Below, piece by piece: positions 7,303 through 16,100 of a DNA stretch of 64,000 nt. The notes beneath the pieces were generated by a model. It was not told where the DNA came from and ran no database searches. It worked only from the letters and a program-made list of their open reading frames with translations. Origin of the DNA: Cryptosporangium sp044454545 (GTDB taxonomy: Bacteria; Actinomycetota; Actinomycetes; Mycobacteriales; Cryptosporangiaceae). The stretch lies in assembly GCF_044454545.1 (NCBI RefSeq), contig NZ_JBITDV010000006.1, forward strand, positions 62,001 to 126,000, in the 5' to 3' direction. The position numbers and the translations under genes are program-made. Positions within the stretch are counted from its first letter, which is position 1. Every line of letters begins with the position of its first letter.

Positions 7303-9219
7303 GTGACGAGCATCAGCACCCTGCGTACCGCGGCCGGCCTGGCCATCCTCGGGCTCGTCACGGCCGGGTTCGTGCTCGGGCCCCACCTCGGCAACCTCCA
7401 CAACGGGCTGATCGCCGCGTCGTTCGGCGCGGTCGGGCTCTACGTCGTCCGGCGGCGGCCCGCGGTCCGCGAGGGCTGGCTCTTCGTGGCGACCGGCGCC
7501 GCGCACGCCTGGATGTTCGCCGCCCGCGAGTACGGGCTGGATGACCGGCCCGGGGCGACCTGGATCGGCTGGCTCGGTGTCTGGCCGCTCCCCCTGGTCC
7601 TGGTTCTGGTCGGCGTCACCGTGATGAGCTTTCCGACCGGACGCCTGCCGTCGCCGGGCTGGCGTCCAGTGCTGGGCGTTCTGACCGTGATCGGCCTGGT
7701 GCTCGCCACCGTGTCGGCGCTCTGGCCGGTGGAGTACGACCGCACGGCGCTGGTGGCCCCGCACCCGCTGGCCCTGCCCGGCGGGCCGGAAGCCCAGGCG
7801 TTCTACGACGTCGCCCGCCCGATCGGGTACCTGCTGTTCCAGCTGGTCTGGGTGGCCTCCCTGGTCGTCCGGCTGCGGCGGGCCCGCGGCGACGAGGCCA
7901 GGCAGCTCCGGCTGATCGTGTTCGTCGCCGCCGCCACGGCCGTGGTCATGGTCGGTGGCCTGCTGATCTGGGGCTCGCCGCTGCCCGGCGTGCTGGCGGT
8001 GCCGCTGGTGGCGGTCGCGGCCGGGGCGGCGATCCTGAAGTACCGGCTGTACGACCTCGATCCGGTCATCAACAAGGCGTTCGTGTTCGCGGTGATGGCC
8101 GCGGTCGTCGTACTGGGTTACTCGGTCGTCGTCACCGGCATCGGCCGGCTCGTCGACGGCTACGGCACGCTGCTGTCGCTGCTGGCCACCGCCGCGGTGG
8201 CGGTCGCGTTCGAGCCGCTGCGCCGCCGGGTGCAACGGCTGGCCGACCGCCTGGTCTACGGGCACCGCGCGACCGCGTACGAGGCCCTCGGCCGCCTCTC
8301 CGCACACCTGGCGGCGCCGGCCGGGCGTCCGCTGGACGGCATCTGCCTGACGGTCGCGGACGGCGTCGGCGCCCGCGAGGTCGTGCTCTGGGCCGGTCCC
8401 GACGACGAGCTGCGGGCGGTATCGGCCTGGCCGGACGCCGCCTTGCCGGCCGGCGTCCGGACGGCGACCGAGCTCGGTGGCGTCCGGATAGTGCACGACG
8501 GTCGCTTCCGCGGCGTCCTCAGCCTGGCGAAGGAACAGCCGCTGTCGGCGGCGGAGAGCCGCCTGGTGGGCGAACTCGCCGCGCAGGCGGGCCTGATCCT
8601 GGAGCTGCAAGGGACCGCGCAACGGCTGGTCGCCGCAGGCGACGCGGCCCGCAGACGGCTGGAACGGGACCTGCACGACGGCGCGCAGCAGCACCTGGTG
8701 ACGGCCTCGCTGGAGCTCGGCCGTCTGGTCCGGCTGGCCGAGGAGTCCGGGAACCCGGACCTGACCGGGCGGGCCGAGGCCGCTCGCGCGCAGCTGCTCG
8801 CCGCGACCGCGGAGCTGCGCGAGATGGCCCGCGGCCTGCATCCCGCGGTGCTGACCCAGGACGGCATCGAGGCCGCGGTCGGCTATCTCGCCGACCGGTC
8901 CGCCGTCGCGGTGCGGGTCGCGGTCGACGTCGGCCGCCGGCTCCCGCCGGAGGTCGAGGCGACCGCCTACTTCGTGGTCAGCGAAGGCCTCACGAACGCC
9001 GCCAAGCATGCGGACGCCACGGTCGTCCACGTCCGGGTCACGCTCACCGACCCCGGCCTGCGGATCGACGTCGAGGACGACGGCGCGGGCGGCGCCGCGA
9101 TCAAGCCCGGCAACGGCCTCGAAGGCCTGTCCGACCGGCTGGCGACGCTGGGCGCGCGGCTGGCCGTCGACAGCGGTCCCGGCGGTACCCGGCTCGGGAC
9201 GGTGATCCCGTGCGGGTGA
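7303..9219 (+). CDS. Membrane sensor histidine kinase (NarL/LuxR-partner type)
   Basis: A 638-residue protein. The N-terminal half has several hydrophobic segments (about residues 8-270), followed by a GAF-like region. A HisKA_3 domain has the phospho-accepting His in DLHDGAQQHL near residue 456, and an HATPase_c domain carries the N box (EGLTNAAKHAD) and the G box (DDGAGG). It probably autophosphorylates on a membrane or intracellular cue and passes phosphate to the response regulator, whose start overlaps its last 10 bases. The GTG start at 7303 is the first start before the hydrophobic region; the open frame upstream of it overlaps the divergent gene and is not coding. Confidence 0.88.
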   Translation: MTSISTLRTAAGLAILGLVTAGFVLGPHLGNLHNGLIAASFGAVGLYVVRRRPAVREGWLFVATGAAHAWMFAAREYGLDDRPGATWIGWLGVWPLPLVLVLVGVTVMSFPTGRLPSPGWRPVLGVLTVIGLVLATVSALWPVEYDRTALVAPHPLALPGGPEAQAFYDVARPIGYLLFQLVWVASLVVRLRRARGDEARQLRLIVFVAAATAVVMVGGLLIWGSPLPGVLAVPLVAVAAGAAILKYRLYDLDPVINKAFVFAVMAAVVVLGYSVVVTGIGRLVDGYGTLLSLLATAAVAVAFEPLRRRVQRLADRLVYGHRATAYEALGRLSAHLAAPAGRPLDGICLTVADGVGAREVVLWAGPDDELRAVSAWPDAALPAGVRTATELGGVRIVHDGRFRGVLSLAKEQPLSAAESRLVGELAAQAGLILELQGTAQRLVAAGDAARRRLERDLHDGAQQHLVTASLELGRLVRLAEESGNPDLTGRAEAARAQLLAATAELREMARGLHPAVLTQDGIEAAVGYLADRSAVAVRVAVDVGRRLPPEVEATAYFVVSEGLTNAAKHADATVVHVRVTLTDPGLRIDVEDDGAGGAAIKPGNGLEGLSDRLATLGARLAVDSGPGGTRLGTVIPCG

Positions 9220-9854
9220 CGCTGGCCGACGACTCGGTGCTGCTGCGCGAGGGCGTCGCGCGGATCCTCGCCGAGACCGGGTTCACGGTCGTGGGACAGG
9301 CCTCCGACGGCGACGGTCTGCTCGAGCTCGTGCGGCGCGACCCGCCGGACGTGGCGGTGATCGACCTGCGGATGCCGCCCGGGTTCTCGGCCGAGGGCAT
9401 CGACGCGGCGGTGGCCATCCGGGAGGAGGCGCCGCAGGTGGGGCTGCTGCTGTTGTCGCAGTACGTGGAGGTGCACCACGCGCTGCGGCTGATCACGCAG
9501 TTCGACGGCGGGGTCGGGTACCTGCTCAAAGACCGGGTGTCGGACCTGACCTCGTTCGCCAACGACGTCCGGCGGATCGCGCACGGCGAAACCGTGATCG
9601 ACCCGGAGCTCGTCACGCGGCTGGTGCGCCGGCGGCGGGAGTCCGATCCGCTCGACGACCTGACCGCGCGCGAGCGGGCGGTGCTCGCGCTGATGGCCCA
9701 GGGGATGTCGAACGCGGCGGTGGCCGCGGAACTGCACCTGTCGGTGAAGACCGTCGAATCGCACATCTCGGCGATCTTCGTGAAGCTCGACCTGGCCCCT
9801 GACGACCGCGAACACCGTCGCGTCCGCGCCGTGCTCACCTTCCTGCGCGCCTGA
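9210..9854 (+). CDS. NarL/LuxR-family response regulator
   Basis: A 214-residue two-domain regulator. The receiver domain (about 1-120) has the acidic pair Asp7/Asp8 and the phospho-acceptor Asp52 in VIDLRMPP, with the conserved Lys in YLLKD. The C-terminal LuxR-type helix-turn-helix (about 145-210) has the usual LTARERAVLALMAQGMSN start. The GTG start overlaps the kinase gene by 10 bases, so the pair is translationally coupled and forms a two-component system. Target genes are unknown; the divergent or downstream genes are candidates only by position. Confidence 0.92.
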   Translation: MRVTLADDSVLLREGVARILAETGFTVVGQASDGDGLLELVRRDPPDVAVIDLRMPPGFSAEGIDAAVAIREEAPQVGLLLLSQYVEVHHALRLITQFDGGVGYLLKDRVSDLTSFANDVRRIAHGETVIDPELVTRLVRRRRESDPLDDLTARERAVLALMAQGMSNAAVAAELHLSVKTVESHISAIFVKLDLAPDDREHRRVRAVLTFLRA

Positions 9855-10017
9855 CGGCCCGCACCGCCCCGGTCAGGTCGGCCACCGCGGCGGCCGAGAC
9901 TCCGACCACCAGCACGGTGGACGCCGAGCCGCGCGCCGCCGGCGCCGCCCACGCGCTCGGGTCCCACCACGCTCGGCAGGGCGCGATCGTTCGTTCCCGG
10001 GCGAACCGTCGCCGCAC

Positions 10018-10023
10018 TACGGT
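10018..10023 (+). promoter_or_regulatory. Probable leaderless -10 box of the ArsR-type gene
   Basis: TACGGT is followed by seven bases and the ATG at 10031. The intervening bases are G-rich but too close for a normal Shine-Dalgarno site, so leaderless initiation is likely. Confidence 0.4.
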
Positions 10024-10030
10024 CGGGGGC

Positions 10031-10756
10031 ATGGAGGATCGGGCCGTGGAGATCGCTGACGTGGACGTGGCGTTCGCCGCGCGGCTGTTCGCGGACCCGT
10101 CGCGGTCGGCGATGCTGACCCTGCTGCTCGACGGCCGCGCACACCCGGCCGGTGTGCTGGCCCGCGCGGCCGGGATCGGGCGTCCGGCGGCCAGCGCGCA
10201 CCTCAAGCGGCTGGTCGAGGCCGGGTACGTCGAGGTGGTCCGGCAGGGACGGCACCGCTACCACCGGATCGCCCGGCCCGAGGTCGCGCTCGCGGTGGAG
10301 TCGCTCGCGGTGCTCGCGCCGCGGGTGGCGGTGCGCAGCCTCAAGCAGAGCCGGTCCGCGCGACGGCTGGCCGCCGCGCGAACCTGCTACGACCACCTGG
10401 CCGGCCGCGCCGGCGTCCGGCTGCGGGACGCGCTGGTCGACCACGGCGTGGTCGACCCCGACGGTCCGGTGCCGTCCGCGGGGGCGGCCCGCCTGGCCGA
10501 ACTCCACATCGATCCGGACGCTCTGCAGCGTGGCCGCCGCGCGCTCGTGCGGGACTGCCTCGACTGGACCGAGCGCCGCCCGCACCTGGCCGGGGCGCTC
10601 CCGGCGGCGTTGCTGGTGACGTTCGTGGAGCGCGGCTGGATGGTGCGCCGGGACGGCCGCCACGTCGACGTCCCGGACGAGGGCTGGGCGGCCCTGAGCG
10701 CGTGGCTGGGCTGCACGGCCCGGTGCCACGCGCTCGTGGAGCCGCTGGCGTCGTAG
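10031..10756 (+). CDS. ArsR-type winged-helix regulator with DUF2087-like C-terminus
   Basis: A 241-residue DNA-binding protein. Residues about 10-95 form an ArsR/HTH_20-type winged helix (LFADPSRSAMLTLLLDG then AASAHLKRLVEAGYV). The C-terminal part, about 150-240, resembles DUF2087-like extensions found on regulators of this kind. No cluster of cysteines or histidines that would suggest metal sensing by the classical ArsR site is visible in the helix. It is expressed alone, ends one base before the convergent S8 protease gene, and starts 176 bases after the response regulator. The ligand is unknown. Confidence 0.8.
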   Translation: MEDRAVEIADVDVAFAARLFADPSRSAMLTLLLDGRAHPAGVLARAAGIGRPAASAHLKRLVEAGYVEVVRQGRHRYHRIARPEVALAVESLAVLAPRVAVRSLKQSRSARRLAAARTCYDHLAGRAGVRLRDALVDHGVVDPDGPVPSAGAARLAELHIDPDALQRGRRALVRDCLDWTERRPHLAGALPAALLVTFVERGWMVRRDGRHVDVPDEGWAALSAWLGCTARCHALVEPLAS

Positions 10757-10757
10757 C

Positions 10758-11933
10758 TCAGCCCGGCAGGATCTCCAGCACGGCGCCGTAGCCGTCCGCG
10801 GCCGGACGCCCGGCCAGCAGGGCGGCGAGGGACTCCCGCGGGGTGGTGCCGTGCTCGGCCGAGTGGGCGGCTACGGCGGCAGCCACCTGGGGCGCGGCGA
10901 ACGACGTGCCGGTCCAGGACGCCCAGGGGTCGGCGCCGAACGCCGCCGGGCGGCCGCCGGAGATCGCGCGGTGGCCCTCGACGAACGTGGAGACCACGTC
11001 CTCGGCGACGGCCGAGCACTCCACCCAGTCGCCGTGGTTCGACCACGGGGACGGCGCGGAGGCGGCGGTGAGCCCCGCCACCGCGGCCACGTCCGGGAAC
11101 GCGGCCGGCCAGCACGGGCGGTCTTCACCGTCGTTACCCGCGGCGGCGACGACCAGCGTGCCGGGGTGACGCTCGGCGAGCAGCCCGAGCGCGGCCTCGA
11201 ACGCGATCGGAGGCTCGTCGCCGATCGTGCGCGTGCCCAGCGACAGGTTGAGCACGTCGGCGCCGTCGTCGGCCGCGCGGAGCATCGCGGCCGCGACCCG
11301 GGCGTCGCTGCCGGCACCGTCCGGGTCCATCACCCGGTACGCGCGGACCGTCGCGGCGGGGGCCACCTGCTGGACGAGGCCGGCCACGAACGTGCCGTGC
11401 CCGGTACCGGCGGCGAGCGTGTCCGTGGGGTCGGCGTCGCCGGAGACGCCCGCCAGCCAGCCGTCGCCGCGCGGCCGGGCGTCCACCCCGGTGTCGAGGA
11501 CGGCCACCACGCACGGCGCGGACGACTCCGGCCGGAAGCGCGGCCCGCCGGAGGTGGGTAGCGGGCCGCTCAGCGCCTTGATGTGGCCGCGGCCCATCGG
11601 GCGCGGGCCGTCCAGCGCCTTGATGTAGCCGGCCATCGGGGCGACGTGATGGGCGGTGACCGGGACGCCGCGCCGGGCCGCGTCCGCGAGCACCTCGGCC
11701 AGGTGCGTACGGAGGGCGGGGCCGGTGAAGCGGACGACCCGGCCGTCCAGGCCGGGCACCAGGCCGGCGCGCAAGCCGTGTGCGGTGGCGAACCGGCGCA
11801 CGGCGGGTGCGGTCAGATCCCGGTGGCGCACCAGCAGTTCGCCGGGGACGACGAGGACCTCGGAGCCGAGACCGTCGGGGAGAACCAACCGGTCGAGTGA
11901 GGGAGCAACCGTCATTTCGAGGGTGGTGGTCAT
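10758..11933 (-). CDS. S8 (subtilisin-like) serine peptidase without a signal peptide
   Basis: A 391-residue protein. The catalytic triad is visible as Asp147 (AVLDTGVD), His179 (GHGTFVAG) and Ser344 (GTSFAAPQ), with the oxyanion Asn267. The N-terminal 100 residues look like a small alpha/beta prodomain, but there is no secretion signal, so it probably works in the cytosol. Just before the protease domain is a short internal repeat: IKALDGPRPMGRG at 104-116 and IKALSGPLPTSGG at 118-130. This could be a linker, a self-cleavage site or a substrate mimic. It converges with the ArsR-type gene, and I see no exporter or partner nearby. Confidence 0.88.
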   Translation of the reverse strand: MTTTLEMTVAPSLDRLVLPDGLGSEVLVVPGELLVRHRDLTAPAVRRFATAHGLRAGLVPGLDGRVVRFTGPALRTHLAEVLADAARRGVPVTAHHVAPMAGYIKALDGPRPMGRGHIKALSGPLPTSGGPRFRPESSAPCVVAVLDTGVDARPRGDGWLAGVSGDADPTDTLAAGTGHGTFVAGLVQQVAPAATVRAYRVMDPDGAGSDARVAAAMLRAADDGADVLNLSLGTRTIGDEPPIAFEAALGLLAERHPGTLVVAAAGNDGEDRPCWPAAFPDVAAVAGLTAASAPSPWSNHGDWVECSAVAEDVVSTFVEGHRAISGGRPAAFGADPWASWTGTSFAAPQVAAAVAAHSAEHGTTPRESLAALLAGRPAADGYGAVLEILPG

Positions 11934-11983
11934 GCCGCCCAGGGTCCTCGCGCGAGCCCGGCCGGGATAGGGCTCGCGGGCGG

Positions 11984-12529
11984 TCAGTGCCGCATGATCC
12001 AGATCGGGAGCGGATCGGCGAGCGTCGCCACGACCTCCCAGCCGCCGCGCCGGTAGAACTCGACGTTCGCGGGCTTGCTGGTCTCCAGGACGGCCGGCAG
12101 GCCGTCGGCCGCGGCCCGGTCCAGGCCGGCGCCCATGACCGCGCGCGCCCAGCCCCGGCCGCCGTGTCCCGGCCGGGTGCCCAGCACGCCGAGATACCAG
12201 AACGGCCCCGACGGCAGGGCGTCGTGCACCGCGGTGTCGTACGCGTGCATCCGGGCCGAGGTCTCCTCCGGCAGGGCCGGAGCCGTGACGGGGAGTGCGC
12301 CGCCCGGCGGCTCCCAGATCGCGGTCGCCGCACCACCGGCGACCGTCCAGATCGTGTTCCGGCCCACCCGCTTGTCGAAGAGGTGCCCGAAGAACGCCGC
12401 CGCTTGCGCCGGGTACCGCTCCGGATCAGGGAAGAGATACCGCAGCACGGGGTCGTCGCGGAACGCGGCCACCAGCGAGGCGACCACCTCCGCACGGTCG
12501 AGCGGGGTAGCGACGGTCACGGGTTCCAT
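11984..12529 (-). CDS. GNAT-family N-acetyltransferase
   Basis: About 181 residues. The acetyl-CoA loop is recognisable in the LGVLGTRPGHGGRGWARAVM segment (about 113-132), and the C-terminal part ends in a typical ETSKPANVEFYRRGGWEV strand. It probably acetylates an amine on a small molecule or protein. An alternative ATG three codons upstream (12538) is equally possible; neither has a well-spaced Shine-Dalgarno site. It lies 50 bases upstream of the protease gene in the same direction and 132 bases from the divergent CBS gene. Confidence 0.85.
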   Translation of the reverse strand: MEPVTVATPLDRAEVVASLVAAFRDDPVLRYLFPDPERYPAQAAAFFGHLFDKRVGRNTIWTVAGGAATAIWEPPGGALPVTAPALPEETSARMHAYDTAVHDALPSGPFWYLGVLGTRPGHGGRGWARAVMGAGLDRAAADGLPAVLETSKPANVEFYRRGGWEVVATLADPLPIWIMRH

Positions 12530-12661
12530 GCCTCCCATCCTGCGGGTGGGGGCAGTGCTGGCCCTGAGCCGCCCCACCCGAACGGACCCTTGCCGGAAAC
12601 GACCGGCGACCGCACGCTGGATCGGCCACACGCGACGAGCCGGGTCGTCCAAGGGGGAAAC

Positions 12662-13105
12662 ATGCTGGTACGGGACGTCATGGCTAGATTTCCGGCGTGC
12701 ATTCACCTGGGCGCCGACATCCGCCGTGCCGCCGAACTGGTCAGCATTTCGCAGGTCAGCGAGTTGATGGTGCTGGATCACGACGACGAGTTCGTCGGTG
12801 CGTTGTCGGAGGGCGACCTGATCCGTGCGGTGCTGCCGACCTATGACGAGAGCATGCGCGCGGGCGGGTCCCTGAACGACGCGTTCGGCGATCTGGCCCG
12901 CAAGGCCCGGGACCTGGCCGGGCGTCCGATCGACCCGCTGGTCGTGCGGAACGCGATCACGCTGCGCCCGACCGACGAGGTGGCCCGCGCTGCGGTCGTG
13001 ATGACCGAGAAGCAGATCCGGCGCCTGCCGGTCGTCGAGGGCCGCAAGCTGGAAGGGACCGTGGCCCGGTCCGACATCTGCCGCGCCGTCATCTACCACG
13101 CCTGA
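12662..13105 (+). CDS. Tandem CBS-domain protein
   Basis: A 147-residue protein made of two CBS motifs: VRDVMARFPACIHLGADIRRAAELV at the start (first half) and a second copy around residues 93-145 ending in GTVARSDICRAV. CBS pairs bind adenine nucleotides and act as energy or redox-state sensors. The ATG at 12662 has GGGGGA 5 bases upstream. The stop codon TGA overlaps the ATG of the multidomain heme/flavin fusion by one base, so the two proteins are translationally coupled and probably work together. An adenylate-sensing regulatory subunit for the fusion protein is an inference from this coupling. Confidence 0.88.
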   Translation: MLVRDVMARFPACIHLGADIRRAAELVSISQVSELMVLDHDDEFVGALSEGDLIRAVLPTYDESMRAGGSLNDAFGDLARKARDLAGRPIDPLVVRNAITLRPTDEVARAAVVMTEKQIRRLPVVEGRKLEGTVARSDICRAVIYHA

Positions 13106-16100
13106 TGGCGTCCGTTCGGCTGGTCTTCACGAACCGGCGGACCGGCACTGCCGCCGAGCACACCGGCGACCTCCCGCTCACGATCGGCCGGGACGCGGCG
13201 CTCAGCGCGGTCGCGCTCGACGACCGGTCGGTTTCGCGCCGCCACGCCCGGCTCGAGCTCGACGGCAACGAGCTCGTCGTCGTCGATCTGAAGAGTTCGA
13301 ACGGGACGTTCGTCAACGGCGAACGGGTCACGCGGCACGTCCTGCGTGACGACGACGTGCTGATGCTCGGCAGCAGCGAGGTGACCTGGTCGATCGAGCA
13401 CGACTCCGACCGGACGATCCTCGCCGACCGGACGATCCTGGCGCCGTTCCGGGTGCCCTCGCGCGCGACGACCGGGCCGATCCGGGTGGTCTCCCCGGCC
13501 CGGCGGGTCGTGGAGGCGGCCGAGGTCCACAACCGCACGCAGGGCCACGAGCTGGACGGGTTCCTTTCGATCGAGCACGGTTTCCTGCCGGTCGAGCCCC
13601 CGCTGCTGGCGCTCCCGCCGTCGCACCGGCCGTGGGACGCGCTCGTCGACCGCCTGCCCGAGCTGTACGCGAACCTCGGCATGCGCCGCGAGCTCGAGCG
13701 GATGCCGGTGCTCGACGCGTCGCGCGAGGCGCTGCCCGATCCGTACCTGCTCCGGGCGTCGGCGATGCTCGGCGTGTTCGCGCACGCGTACCAGTACGTG
13801 CAGACCGATCCGCCGGAGGCGCTGCCGCCGAGCATCCTCAACCCCTGGCGGCAGGTGTCGCGGCGGCTGGGCAAGGACCTCCCTTCGGTGTCCTACGTCG
13901 ACCTGTTCTTCTACAACTGGAAACTCCGCGACCCGGCCGGCCCGCGACGGCTCGACAACCTGGAGCTGCTCGTCCCGGCCTGGCGCAATCGGGCCGAGGC
14001 GATCTTCTACCTGGTCACGACCGAGTTCGCGATGGAACTGACCCCGCTGCTCGGTGCGATGCTCCAGGCCCAGGACGCGGTACTCACCGAAGACCGCGAC
14101 GCGCTCACGGCCGCACTGCTGGTCATGCTCGAACGGCTGCAGCACGTCACGCAGGAGATCTATCCCCAGCTCGACCCGAACCCGCTGTCGTCCTCGCACC
14201 TCGACCTGGTGATGTGGGCGAAGACCGTCGGGACGTCCGGGGTGCCGATCTTCGACGGCGCTCCCAGCCCGGCCGGCACCGCGCAGCCGCAGATCCACGC
14301 GCTCGACGCGTTCTTCGGACGGTCGTCGTACGCGACGACGGTCGGGCAGCAGAGCCTGTCACTACGCAAAGCCATGCCCCGGCACTGGCGCGAGCTGATC
14401 GACGCGCTCGGCCAGGTGTCGGTGCGGGAGTTCGTCGACCGCCGGGGCAACACCGACCTGCGGGGGCTCTACGCGGCGGTGTTCGACGCCTACGTCGGCG
14501 ACCGGGGCTGGATGGGCCTGCACCGGATCAAGGCCTACGGGTTCCTCGAGGTCGCGTTCAAGGTCGGCCGGTCGGTCACCACCGGCGCGAAGTTCACCGG
14601 GCTGTTCCGCGACAAGACCTGGGAGGCGATCGACGCCGAGCTGGCCGAGGTCCGCGACGAGCGCTGGCCGGCCGCCAACCAGCAGGTCTACACCGGGCGG
14701 GTCCGCCGCGGCCTCACGACGACGGATCCGGACTCGTCGGCCTGGACCACCCACCTGCGGCTGGACGTGACCGGGCAGGGCATCCGCTACCGGCCCGGCG
14801 ACCGGCTCGGCGTGCTGCCGGAGAACGACGACGCGCTGGTCCGCGCCACGCTCCGGGCGCTGCGGGCCACCGGAGACGAGATCGTGCACCTGACCGCCGA
14901 CTGGCGTGAGGCGATCCGGTTCCGCCCCGGGTTCGAGGACGGCGCCGAGGTGCTCCCGCTCAGCACCTTGCTGACGTTCGGCCGGATCCGTCCGGTGGAG
15001 CGGACCACCGCGAAGCGTCTGCTGGCGTTCTCGGCCGCCGGGACGCTCGAGCGGATCGTGTCGGCGCGGATGGAAGACCAGTGGGAGCTCTGGGATCTGC
15101 TCGACCTGGTCCGCTCGGCCGGGTACGACGTCACGCGGCTCTGGTCGGCCGGTCCGGACGAGGCGGAGAGCATCTGCCGGGTCGTGCCGCCGGAGGTGTT
15201 CCGGCTGTACTCGATCGCGTCGGCGGTTCCGGAGGGCGACCCGGCAGAGACGATCGACCTGGTCGTCGGCGGGCTCACCTACGACACCCCGCGCACGACG
15301 TACTCGTACGAGCGGCACCGCGCGGGCAGCGCTTCGCACTTCCTGCGCCGGATGACCAGCGAGGTGCGCTACCGCGACAAGCCGCTGTCGCTGACGATCG
15401 TGCCCACGCCGCGGTTCCGGCTCCCGGCCGACCCGGCCACGCCGATCGTCATGTTCGCGGCCGGCTCGGGCATCGCGCCGTTCCACGGTTTCGCCGCGGC
15501 CCGGGCGTCCGGGCCGGGCCCGAACACGCTGTTTCTCGGGCTCCGGCGGCCGGAGGACTTCGTGCACCCGGCCGTCTTCGAGGAACTGGCCGCCGCCGGG
15601 CGCCTGGAACTGCACGCCGCGTTCTCCCAGGCCGACAAACGGTTGCGGTTCGACGTCGGCGAATACGTCGTGGAGGACGGGACCCGGCAGCGCGTGGACC
15701 GGCTGATCCCGGCGGAGGCCGAAGGCCTGCGGGCCGCTGTACGGTCCGGCGGTCACTTGTACGTCTGCGGGAGCGCCGGCTTCGCCGGCTCGGTGCTGTC
15801 CGCGTTGCGGAACATCCAGGTGGACGTCCGGCAGCTGATCGCCGAAGGGCGGCTCGGCCTGGACATCTTCACCAGCTACCGCGGGCACGCGCAGCAGGGG
15901 GAGCGGTACGACATCTCCACGCTGATCGACCGGAACAGCCCGGAAACGGGCTACTGGATGGTCGTGAGCGGGAAGGTCTACGACGTCTCGGAGTTCATCC
16001 ATCTGCACGTCGGCGGGCCGCAGATCATCCGGCACTACGTCGGGATGGACGCGACCAGCGCGTACCAGGGCGTGCTGCACCACGTGAACTCCGAGGTCGA

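Noticed and set aside
9835..10206. Minus-strand frame between the response regulator and the ArsR-type gene
   Set aside because: It overlaps both neighbours, has no Shine-Dalgarno site and only its last 30 residues look protein-like, so I cannot support it.
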